Assembly: GCF_009905375.1 (NCBI RefSeq)
Contig: NC_133650.1
Span: 63,987,669-64,051,668, forward strand
Length of the DNA: 64,000 nucleotides
From: Apium graveolens
Taxonomy: Eukaryota > Streptophyta > Magnoliopsida > Apiales > Apiaceae
Direction: 5' to 3'
How positions within the stretch are numbered: position 1 is the stretch's first letter; each line of letters opens with the position of its first letter. Below the pieces are notes generated by a model. That model saw only the letters and a program-made list of their open reading frames with translations, was not told where the DNA came from and searched no databases. The position numbers and the translations under genes were made by a program. Below, piece after piece: positions 55,346 through 64,000 of this stretch.

Positions 55346-56595
55346 TAGTGTGGCAAGTTATTGGATAGATCCAATCAAAACTCACCTTGAGACTGGATGC
55401 CTCCACGATGATGCCCAGAAAGCACGTAAATTATCGGTAAGAACATTAAGATTTTTGTTGATTGAAGGTCTTTTGTACAAAAGGTATTTTTTTATTCCAT
55501 ACTTAAAGTGTTTGAGACCTCTCAAAGCTGAGGAGGCGCTTAAGGAATCCCATGAGGGTATTTGTGGACAACACCTGGGGGCAGGGCCCTCACTCACAAG
55601 ATAACTAGATTGGGGTTCTAGTGGCCAACGATGTTAGTCGATGCAAAGGCTTATGTAAAGAAATGCGACGGATGTTAGAGGCATGCTCAGATAGAATGAC
55701 AGCCAGGCTTACATCCATCAACATACCCATCCCTTTGGCAATATGAGGAATGGATATACTTGGTCCATTTCCTGTGGCATCGGGATAGAGGAAGTTCATT
55801 GTTGTAGACAAAGACTATTTCACAAAGTGGATTGAGGCTAAGGCACTAGCCAAGATAACCACCAAGTAAATTACCGAATTCTTCTGGGAAAATATAATAT
55901 GCCGGTTTGGTATCCCACGCATCCTTGCCATAGATAATGGGCGAAAATTTGATAATGTAGAGTTCAAGGAATATTATGATGATAACAATATAGAGCTTTG
56001 ATTCACTCAGTTGCACACCCACAAGCAAACGGGTAGGCAGAAGTTGCTAGTACAATCATCCCTGATGGACTTAAGAAAAGGGTCGAACGCTCGAGGAACA
56101 CTTGGGTGGACGAGTTGCTGCATATACTATGGGCATATTGTACCACCTGCAAAGTGACGAGTGAAGCTACCCCATTCATGCTGGCTTATTAAGCCGAAGT
56201 TGTAGTACCTATGAAAATCACCCATGGATCACCTAGGGTCGAAGCTTATGAACCATAAACTAATGAAGAAGGCATGAGGCTCATTTTTCGATCTCATTGA
56301 CGAGGTCACTGATGATGCCAAAGCCCCCAATTTAGAGCATCAACGAAGAGCCTCCCTCAATTAAAATGGGGGGGTTAAGGAAAGGTTCTTTCAGGAAAGA
56401 GACCTGGTCTTAAAAAGATCAAGGCATCAGGAGTCGGGAAAGAGGAAAACTAAAACCTAACTGGGAAGGGCCTTATAAGGTCAGGAAGATATTAGGACGA
56501 GGATCTTACAAGTTGGAGACCTTGAACGGTGATGAAGCGCCCCATACTTGGTATGCTTCAAACCTGAAGGTATATTATATTAAAGACGTTTATAA
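55346..56595 (+). pseudogene. Tat integrase
   Basis: Starts with the pre-integrase helix (SYWIDPIKTHLETGCLHDDA) and the zinc domain: HEGICGQHLG, then after stops KAYVKKCDGC and RHAQIE. The core shows VVDKDYFTKWIEAKALAKIT, ICRFGIPRILAIDNG with KFDN, and, past frameshifts, LKKRVERSRNTWVDELLHIL. These give the D, D, E residues. The end PNWEGPYKVRKILGRGSYKL and APHTWYASNLKVYY is the C-terminal part of Tat integrase. Many stops show it is dead. Confidence 0.88.
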
Positions 56596-56935
56596 CATGT
56601 TCCTAGTACTTACCAATAGATATATAAATAAGGCCGACGAAACCATCTCCTGTAAGGGTTGAAACCATTTTTCAAAGATAATATCTATTTATGCAAGTTT
56701 GTTTCTATCATCCTGTCTACCAATTTATTTAAGTATGAACATTTGAAGAATGCAAGTCCTGAAGGACCAAATGTCGAAAATAAAAGACAAGTATAAAATC
56801 AAACCAAATGATGCATAGATAAGATCCCGAAGGATCAAAAATTAGTCCCGAAGGATAGTTAGGTTACAGACCATCAGAATTCAAATAAATAAAGTGCTGA
56901 ATAAAAAGCCACAGGCGGCATATAAATCCAAGCAA
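56596..56935 (+). other. Tat spacer between pol and antisense ORF
   Basis: AT-rich sequence with three nearby copies of TCC(C/T)GAAGGA(T/C) (56758, 56825, 56849). No plus-strand ORF. Its right part is probably the 3' untranslated end of the antisense ORF. Confidence 0.5.
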
Positions 56936-57611
56936 GGCTATCATAATCAATCATCTGAAGAATCATCCTTCTCTTCATTCCCCTCTCCCTGAGTGACCTC
57001 GTCCCCCTCATCGTCCTCCCTTTCTTTATCATCTTCATCTGAACCAGCCTCGGAGGAAGAGCTACCACTCCCTGGAACCATCCCCCGGATCTTCATGTAG
57101 AGAGCCACCTTAGAGCTAGGGCTTCCAGAAGGAGATTTGACTTAGAACCAGAACCCCCACGACTCGAACTGGATAAGGACTGCTGGTGGGAAGTTTCGGA
57201 TATGGACCCAGAGGTCTGTCCAGATGGATCAACCACAGGGGCTGCCCAAGGGCAAGTGAAAAAGCTCGGGTCAACCACATCTGCATACAGGCTATGAACG
57301 TCCTCAACGCCCATTTGCCATCCAATTGCTAGGTTCACAGGGCGTATCTAATCGTCATGATCATCCATCATCTCGAGAAACTCTTTGGATCCATGATATA
57401 CGTTCATGAGTTTTCTCCACTCCATCTTCCTCCTTTTCATCTCCTTGGAGTGCTTCTTCTCGAAGAGAGCAGCCTTGTCATTCGCTTGATGAGCCTTAGA
57501 CTTCCACTCATCTGAAGAGATCTTCATCTTTTTCAAGGAGGATTGTAGTGTTGTATAGTCACTCCTGATCTTGATGCTTTGTGTAGAAGATGCACCAAAG
57601 TAGGCATTGGC
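56936..57611 (-). pseudogene. Antisense accessory ORF of the Tat element, exon 2 and beyond
   Basis: From 57611 downward on the minus strand the reading ANAYFGASSTQSIKIRSDYT continues in frame through KKMKISSDEWKSKAHQANDK. This is a lysine/glutamate-rich coiled coil, interrupted by a stop at 57348. It then gives MNLAIGWQMGVEDVHSLYAD with PSFFTCPWAAP, and a Ser/Gly-rich end. The last part (57068-56874) is shifted. Tat elements are known to carry extra ORFs between pol and the 3' LTR, in some cases antisense. The blocks here resemble the putative gypsy-type transposon (Transposase_28) proteins annotated from such ORFs. Function unknown. Confidence 0.65.
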
Positions 57612-57952
57612 CTGGAAAAGAAAACAGAAAGAGAGGTTATAAGAAAGGCTAACTCCACAAAAGACAAGGGTAAGATGCTAAAACCGACCAATACTCAAGA
57701 GGGCCGAATCCCCAACACTAAGAGTCCCGACCAGCCAGGACCTTCACGAAGGTTTGATCCCAGCTGACCAAGACTAGAATGGCTCGAGTCCTCCAGATGG
57801 AGGCCTTTGGCTGACCAGAACCTCCATGGAGGTTGGTCCAGAGCTTCCTGAAGGACTTTCCGCGACCTTTTTGTGAAAATTTTGTGAATATTTTGAAGAA
57901 AATTCACTAAAAGAAGTGCATTTGAACAAAAAAATTTACAAGTTAAAAGTAC
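57612..57952 (-). other. Predicted intron of the antisense accessory ORF (341 bp)
   Basis: On the minus strand the exon ends CTTTTATCGG, then GTACTTTTAAC begins the intron. It ends TTTTCCAG before GCCAATGCC. Removing it joins AHAFYR to ANAYFGAS in phase 0. The intron has stops in the continuing frame, an AT-rich 5' half and a run of four short palindromes (57741-57852). Confidence 0.65.
57741..57852. repeat. Four short palindromes in imperfect 30-50-bp repeats
   Basis: CCTTCACGAAGG (57741-57752), CCTCCAGATGGAGG (57790-57803), CCTCCATGGAGG (57821-57832) and CTTCCTGAAG (57844-57853) sit beside repeated CTGACCAGAACC-like sequence. All lie in the predicted intron. Confidence 0.7.
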
Positions 57953-58213
57953 CCGATAAAAGGCGTGAGCCCCTAACATCTTGGCCTCGAGTAACTTCTC
58001 ACCCGATGAGACGTGAACAAGGTCCGGGGGAGTAATGCAGTTCTTAGACCATGTAAGAGCAAGGTCGGAACTCCCTAATACTGAGTCGTTAGTGGATATT
58101 CCCCATGAAGGTTCATAGGGGATCTTCACATTTTGATTCGAATCTTTGACCCTTTTGTTTCCGGAGCTAGAGGCCTCCAGGAACGTCGGGACTTTAGGAA
58201 TGTAAATTATCAA
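57953..58213 (-). pseudogene. Antisense accessory ORF of the Tat element, exon 1 (partial)
   Basis: 87 codons on the minus strand end exactly at the predicted splice donor. The segment WGISTNDSVLGSSDLALTWS then KNCITPPDLV is the best conserved part of this antisense family in plant Tat elements, as I recall it. No ATG is found at the start; the exon probably began further upstream or after another intron and is cut off by Copia-4 at 58233. Confidence 0.6.
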
Positions 58214-58439
58214 AATTATTTGAATTTTATTATGTTAGGCCTTTTATTAACTCTAGAGGGGGGTGAATACAGTTTAAACAATCAAATCGAAATAATAAAC
58301 TTAACAGGAAGAACATTTTTTATATTAATGGATAAAAACTGATTACAATACTCTCTCAAAGAATGAACAGATATCCGTGAGAGCTGCTAGGTTATTTGAA
58401 AAAATACTAATGCATGACACATAAAGTGTAAACCTAAAC

Positions 58440-58458
58440 TGTGCTTATATACTGCACA
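58440..58458 (-). promoter_or_regulatory. TATA box in a 5-bp inverted repeat (Copia-4 LTR)
   Basis: TGTGC (58440-58444) and GCACA (58454-58458) surround TTATATACT; the minus strand reads AGTATATAA in the loop. Same relative place as in the Copia-2 LTR. Confidence 0.6.
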
Positions 58459-58604
58459 ATTACATAATCAATCTAGAATATGTGTTACAATAAAATAAAA
58501 AATCTTAATAAATATCCATCTATTGATTGCTACAATAAGTAAAGTCCTACACTGATATATCTTTGCAAATCTTTCCTCCTTTGATATCTCCTGATTTCCA
58601 GCTT

Positions 58605-58740
58605 GATAAATACTGATGTGAGTAAATACTGTTGAAAAATACTGATCAGCAAATACTGACGATAAATGCTGATGAGGTCATCTTTCTCAAACTCTAATAT
58701 AAAATACTGATTGGAAAACTCTGATAGTTAAATACTGATA
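58605..58740 (-). repeat. AAATACTGAT repeats in Copia-4 U3
   Basis: Copies such as TAAATACTGATG, GTAAATACTG, AAAATACTGATCAG, CAAATACTGACG, TAAATGCTGATG, AAAATACTGATT and TTAAATACTGATAT lie at irregular 14-25-bp spacing. One AAATACTGAT is also in the Copia-2 LTR (12191-12200). Confidence 0.8.
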
Positions 58741-61069
58741 TCATCAATTTCTTCTAACAATCTCCCCCAACTTGTACATTATGTAAATATGTACAAGTTT
58801 CTAATTGATGATGTCAAAACTATCTAAATGCAAAAATATTAACAAATGTACAATCTTACAGTAAGTGTTACAGACTTTAACTTCAGTCTTCAACATTGGC
58901 GAATCCAGTAGCATCATCAAAGAATTTATCGAGTAGATTATCTTCAAGAATATTTAAATACATCTTCATTCTCTATTTTGTCACGCCCCAAACATTTACA
59001 AAAGACAATATTCGAGTAATTATATTAGTTAACAAAAGGAAGTAAATACATCTGAATCCAAGATCTTACAGTTTAGGGTTTGGAACAGCCCAACACTATT
59101 AACAATTACAACATGATTCCAATATCGAGTCCTCACACACAAAATCACTAACTACCTGAGCTCAAACATACGAATCAGCATCACAAGTCTTACGCGCTGT
59201 CTGCTTGAATCTAACCATATCTGCTAGCTGAAATATCAGGGTAAGCAAGTAATGAGCCAAATGCTAAACAAGCGCTATAATATACATAAACAAGAATAAA
59301 ACATTAACAATGGAATTGAAAGATTCAACAATATAGTATCAAGAGATAAACTTTCAGGATGATGACATCTTTTATTGTAATAAAACCATTCAAAACCATT
59401 TCCTTATAAAAACCATTTTATGATGCTACGGATTACAGCAGGTGATCAGCCGCGAAGTAACCCGAACCTCGCTGGGTTCTAGAACATTAATGGGATCCCT
59501 AGGCAACTTTTAAGCCTACAAATTAAGAGCGGAAAGGAATTGCGTCTCAGTCCAGATCCACTATGTAAAGAAAATATTTGTTCCCCTTTGGGACTGGAAA
59601 TCCAAATTTTAACTTTTTATTTTAAAAACTGATGCCAAGTGACGGTTAATTTCTTAAACAGTGAGCATCTTATCAAGGGTTCTAGATCAAATTTGAAGCA
59701 CAGGGAATAGGTCCACTAAATTTCAAGGCCATAATCAACTAGACTATACTTTATCAAGGGAATTGCAAGGTTTCTATTCACAAGGAATTTGACAATGAGA
59801 TTTAGCAGGGTTATCGGATAGTATGAAGGAATTAAATCAAACTAGGTTCAAGGTAATGGTTCCAGATAAGACATAGGTATTGAAATATAAAGAAGGTAAG
59901 CATCAGTTCAAAGTATAATAAGGTATCATGTTTTAGGGGTAAGAATAGGGTTATCAAGAAATCATGAACGACTTTTAAGGGATAACTAACTTTTAGGTAT
60001 CAAGATAAGGTTACTGGGTATAACTTGCACAGGGTTCCACATAACAATTACTTGGTATATTAGCATGGTACGACTTTTGAATTACTTGCATAGAAATATC
60101 CAAGAAAAGTTAAACTACTTGCAATAGATACTTGAGGGTTCATGGCATTTGCATTTAATAAGAAATATAGATTTGAAACCACTTGGATCATATATATCAA
60201 GGTGAATTAGAATACTCGTATCATATATAAAAGCTGGGCTAACACTATCTTGCAGTATAAATAAAAAGGTAGGTTGAAACACTTGCCTTGAGAAAGGCTT
60301 GACTTGACTGACAGGTGGGAGCAACTAGAGCTTCACTCGACTTTAATGGCAAATTTACCCTCGTCTAGAGAACCTACACAAAAATAATAATATCCTCATT
60401 ATAATATATACTCACTAACTCAACCTAATTATAAACCGAAATTACGCACATTAGCACTTAGGCCTATATACACATAAACACTTATAATTACCTTATAAGC
60501 ATAATAGTTCACATAGCCACACATATTCACATAACACATTTAAGTACATAATAATATATCCATACACACTATATTGCATCACTAGACTTGGATGATCTCA
60601 CTTCACTTACTCAAGTTACTTAGTTATGCTAAACTAGCCAAAACTCTTAATTTCGTCCTCATAACTCAGAGTGCCTTTTCTAAACCATCAAGTTCTTATA
60701 GACCCTGACTTAATCCTTACACTCTAATGACCTCATACTATCTTAAAACTATGGTGGTCAACCTAGGCCTCACTCATAAGTGCCCTAAAACTAAAGGTTA
60801 AGTGATTTTGCTCATTATAGTGATTTCAGGGTGACACCAATAGGTTTATGAGTACAATTGACACACTTAGAATTCAAGTTTACCTCTAAAAATTCTACAC
60901 TAGACTCTTCTGACCATAAGGCAACTCTCAAACTTGGTTTGGATCAAGGGCCTAGCTTGGGCCTACCTGGGCCTAAGCTTAAAGTCCAATGTTCCCCTGT
61001 TTTCTGGACAGAAAAGTGTCCTGTTTTGCACTAACTTATGACACATGATTCTAATTCAATTCATATGAA

Positions 61070-62523
61070 TGTTAGGGTGGAAACACGCGCTAATATTCAC
61101 GCAAGTATACGCGTTCGCAAGTAATATAGAATACTTTCTAGTTCGTTCCCACAGAGACTCAGACTGAATTATTGTCTAATTTAACTCACTCACCAATGTA
61201 TGATTACTTCTCAATGTTAAGATAATAACACTTAAAATTGTTGATTAAATATTAACTACAATTAACTACTTAATTAACCACTTAACTAACACTTTAATCT
61301 ATCAATAATAAAACACTCATGAGATCACAACTTTATTATTACTTCCTTCTATAGCCATTGTTATTACCTTTAGCATGTGACAGTGATGATATTAATCGAA
61401 TAACACGAAAATGATAAAAGCCAACTTTCATTGTACTAATACCATTCTACCAAACATCCACAATTAAGATAAAAGTTGAATAGTCATCAATTATGTTGAG
61501 TTCCTATATGTCTACAGAAATTGACAACACAACGATTTAAGCACAAGTTATTCCTTTTGATTATATAGGGCAAATAAAACTGTTAGAGTTACCCACTAAT
61601 CATGCACAACATACATGAACCTATGCTAGCATGGCAAGTTCTAAATCTCAAGATCCACCATCGCTTCACAAGAGATTAACACCCTATCTTATATGTTCGC
61701 GATGCACATAAGACGAATACGCACAACCAATACTAGATATCATACAATCATCACACACTAAAGTATTAAACAATTAACTAAAGAATTGCATAATAAATCC
61801 ATTGCAACCCCATGATCACGATTAGCCCATAATAGTACTTATCTTCATCATGGGTTCATATGAAATCATGACACACAAACACAAGAAAATAATAACTAAA
61901 CTAATTATATTAAAACAGAGTACGTCACAAGAGTAAATAAGTTAAAGCAAGAAAACTAGCATCCAACGTTACAACGAAACAAGAATCACAAGAATATATG
62001 CTTCCTCTTCATTGCGGTGTGCTAAATCGGTCTTCTTCCTTATCTCCTTCGCTTCTCGCGTAAAAACACAATCTTCTTCTATCCACACTTGTGAAAACGT
62101 CTCAAATCTACTTATATAATAGTCCCATAAAACTCAGATTACATAGAAGTGGAAACCAAACAGAAGTAGAAGTCCTAAAATAAATTGTCTTTTTTCCCGA
62201 CCCTGCGCGGCCGCTCAGCATAGCTGAGCGGGCGCTCAGCTTGCTGCGCGGCCGCTCAGCAATGCTGAGCGGGCGCTCAGACCTCTACTGGAAAAATTCT
62301 GATTTTGCTCCGTTTCTTCGCCATAATCTGCCCGTTTCTTTCCTCTCGCAATGGTGAACACATGCCAAGGCTTATTCTTGATGATTCCTCCCCCGAAATG
62401 CAACTAAAACCCTGAAATGCATAAACACTAGAAAAACGCATCAAATACACAAAATACTTGATTTCAAGACACCAATTTAAGCCATTTTAAGACGTTCTAA
62501 GTGGTATAAAATGCCACTTATCA
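61070..62523 (-). repeat. Solo LTR, 1454 bp, with perfect target duplication
   Basis: Starts TGTTAGGGTGG and ends GCCACTTATCA, flanked by ATGAA on both sides (61065-61069 and 62524-62528). On the minus strand it begins TGATAAGTGGCATTTTATACC. The low-coordinate end (CAAGTATACGCGTTCGCAAG, then CCCACAGAGACT) reminds me of Athila-type elements, a low-confidence call. A TATA box (TATATAAGT, minus) is at 62110-62118. No ORF of note. Confidence 0.82.
62203..62280. repeat. Duplicated 41-bp GC-rich hairpin unit
   Basis: Two units begin CTGCGCGGCCGCTCAGC at 62203 and 62244. Each contains a 9-bp stem (CCGCTCAGC and GCTGAGCGG) with loop ATA in the first and AAT in the second, followed by GCGCTCAGC. It is a GC-rich island in an AT-rich solo LTR. 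Confidence 0.9.
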
Positions 62524-63644
62524 ATGAACTATGGCTGGAAAAACTCTTCTGACACTCCCTCTAACTAGGGCTAACCAAGGCCTAGTGAGGGCCTACCCAT
62601 GACATGGTTAAAACTCCTCATTTCTAAGTTGTAACAAAACTGTCCCCTGCTGGACAGATTCTAAATTTTGGTATGTGCACCTCACTAAATGGTTGATTTT
62701 CTTTAATTTATGACTTCTAGACTCAATTATGCCCCAATTCTTTACTCCCCGTGGCTTGGGCCCAACAATGCCTAAGAAATGCCCATTCAAAATCAACATA
62801 AAACTCACATGCAAATCTGGAAAAAATTTCAGGATTCTATCTTAGCCTTTCCACCTTAACTCCCACTTTAAAACCACGAATTAAATCTCAACCAAGGCAA
62901 ATGTACTAATATTAGACTAAACTAAGGCCTCAAACAATAATGGAGATTATCCATGCCCTATAGTACCAACATGCAAAATAAAACTTAACATGCAACTCAA
63001 GATGATCACTATATCAAGTTCGACTAAACAAGAGGGTTATTAGCTCATAAATTCGACTTAAAATATTTCCTACTTCAAAAGATCATGCACACTATCTTTT
63101 AACAACTAAGATCAATCATAATATCAAGGAAACAATTCATTTTAAGCACATATAAGGTCAAATTTAACACAAACTAAGCATGCATGTACATTTTCGAAAA
63201 GAAGAGCATGTATGACATGATTATACTTGAAAATAATGCCCTATCTCTAACATGCAAAGTAGAATATGACTTTACAACTAAAGATCAGCAGCATGCAAAG
63301 GTTTTAAAAGAGTTTTATTCATGGAAACACTTAGTTTATGCACATAAAAAGTATATCTCATAGAGAACTCTTTATTCCACATGAATTAAGAGTTTTTCTT
63401 TAGAGATCACATAAAATCAAGACATGCAAGCATTAAAATTCATATCCTAAGCATGAAACTTCTTGTAAAGTGTATATTATATGAATAGGTAATGGAATTA
63501 CACTAGAATGGCAAGGATTTGATGAAGAAAAATTGAAGGGAATGGGGAAGGGGCTTCGGCCAAATGAAGAAAAAGAGAGGGGGAGGAGAGAAAATTTGAG
63601 TGTGAAAATGATGAGATTGAGTGCAGTGTGGTTTTGGGTTAACT

Positions 63645-63656
63645 CCTCTATTTATG
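63645..63656 (-). promoter_or_regulatory. TATA-like box of the Gypsy-3 LTR
   Basis: CATAAATAGAGG on the minus strand, upstream (in element sense) of a purine/pyrimidine-biased stretch at 63520-63600. Confidence 0.45.
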
Positions 63657-64000
63657 TTTCATCATGCACTAATTCAATAGTAGAATTTGGAATGTACTAA
63701 AGTGCCCTTCTCCGATAACCAAGCAAAAGTGCATGCAAGGGTAGTTTAGTCTTTTGGTGGATAGAAGAAGGTTAGTGGGGTATGAATCGTCTCTTATGCC
63801 CTTTAAATTGAATTGGAGGGTATTTGCATGCATGGGCAACTAAGTAATTTGCAATTTAAAAATCAACTAATTTTTATAAAACAATTTTTATAAATATAAA
63901 TGCACCTCCATAAATCACAAAATAAACATCCTAAAATAGCTTATGATTTTAGAAATTTAATGATATAAAATTTGAAAGTTTATTATTAAAAGATTTTTTT

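Larger units (their letters stand above)
16987..58232 (+). mobile_element. Tat-lineage Ty3/gypsy retrotransposon, split by nested insertions
   Basis: The parts fall in one order on the plus strand: LTR, leader, gag, protease, RT N-half, RT C-half, RNase H, second RNase H, integrase, and an antisense accessory ORF. A second, archaeal-type RNase H and extra ORFs are hallmarks of the Tat lineage. The RT reading breaks at 24187 inside the MAFG motif and resumes at 53930 with FGLKN. This proves that 24188-53929 is inserted. The gag reading breaks at 19242 and resumes at 22923 around a solo LTR. Its 3' LTR is not in the window; Copia-4 replaces it at 58233. Without insertions about 7.8 kb remain. 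Confidence 0.85.
58233..58759 (-). repeat. 3' LTR of Copia-4 (527 bp)
   Basis: Plus-strand ends are TGTTAGGCCT and CTTCTAACA, a clear inverted pair (minus strand TGTTAGAAG...AGGCCTAACA). It shares with the Copia-2 LTR the GAGGGGGGTGAATACAGTTTA-type block, GAGAGCTGCTAGGTTAT and TGATATCATCAATT. U3 has about seven copies of AAATACTGAT (58610-58740) in place of the CCGTCG motif. Confidence 0.88.
58233..58978 (-). mobile_element. Copia-4: 3' end fragment of a Copia-2-like element
   Basis: It is an LTR with the polypurine tract on its right (ATCTCCCCCAA, 58760-58770) and 208 bp of internal sequence, then an abrupt change at 58979. The orientation is minus, so this is the 3' LTR; the rest of the element lies beyond the 58979 insertion, outside the window. 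It cuts into the Tat 3' region. Confidence 0.82.
58979..64000 (-). repeat. Gypsy-3: long gypsy-type LTR, partial, running off the window
   Basis: It starts TGTCACGCCCC on the plus strand (minus strand end GGGGCGTGACA) where Copia-4 internal sequence stops. The composition and layout match the other long chromovirus LTRs: a TGAGCC/GGCTCATTACTTG block near 59250, and on the right a TATA-like CATAAATAGAGG (minus, 63645-63656). No gag or pol. If the 1454-bp solo LTR inside is removed, at least 3.57 kb of this LTR is present. The opposite end and target duplication are beyond 64000. Confidence 0.6.

Noticed and set aside
1..64000. A host protein gene, tRNA or rRNA gene
   Set aside because: All recognisable domains are retrotransposon proteins; remaining ORFs are short, unsupported or within LTRs, and I saw no tRNA or rRNA sequence beyond primer-site matches.

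Overview
This window looks like heterochromatic or intergenic DNA from a flowering plant with a large, repeat-rich genome. It is AT-rich and has no bacterial or organellar gene organisation. Practically every recognisable protein domain belongs to an LTR retrotransposon. The lineages seen are Ty1/copia (Sirevirus-like), Ty3/gypsy chromovirus (Tekay/Del-like) and Ty3/gypsy Tat. The copia accessory ORF resembles one I know from Asteraceae, so an asterid such as Apiaceae or Asteraceae is my low-confidence guess. I found no host protein gene, tRNA, rRNA or CRISPR array.

Layout. (1) 1-5800 is the 3' part of a plus-strand copia element (Copia-1): a broken accessory ORF, a polypurine tract and the 3' LTR. 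(2) 5801-12363 is a minus-strand copia element (Copia-2) with RNase H, RT, IN, PR, a long gag with two zinc knuckles, the primer-binding site and the 5' LTR. It is cut by Copia-1 at its 3' side. (3) 12364-15156 is a third minus-strand element (Copia-3): an untranslated internal piece, primer-binding site and LTR. (4) 15157-16986 is a decayed gypsy gag/PR remnant (Gypsy-1) carrying a small inverted-repeat element. (5) 16987-58232 is one Tat-type gypsy element (plus strand) split by later insertions. Its gag holds a 3.7-kb solo LTR (19243-22917). Its reverse transcriptase holds a 29.7-kb minus-strand chromovirus (Gypsy-2, 24188-53929). Gypsy-2 in turn has another LTR in its 3' LTR (25585 to about 28937) and a 13.4-kb plus-strand element in its integrase C-terminus (31397-44802). 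The Tat 3' side carries a spliced antisense accessory ORF (57090-58213). (6) 58233-58978 is a copia LTR plus a short internal piece. (7) 58979-64000 is a long minus-strand gypsy LTR running off the window, with a 1454-bp solo LTR inside it (61070-62523).

The relative order of events can be read from nesting, target-site duplications and LTR divergence. The innermost element (31397-44802) has almost identical LTRs (about 17 substitutions over 3.9 kb, counted by eye), yet its interior is a scrambled mosaic of gag and pol pieces. It therefore looks like a recently mobilised non-autonomous element that used proteins made elsewhere. Gypsy-2, its host, has LTRs differing by several percent. All polyproteins here are broken by stops or frameshifts, so no element in the window looks autonomous.

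The most interesting signals are non-coding. Three related copia LTRs have their TATA box inside a short inverted repeat whose arms differ in sequence but still pair. A CCGACGGATGATC motif repeats in copia U3 regions and also inside a coding region. A 41-bp GC-rich hairpin is duplicated in a solo LTR. An 83-bp tandem duplication sits exactly at an insertion site.
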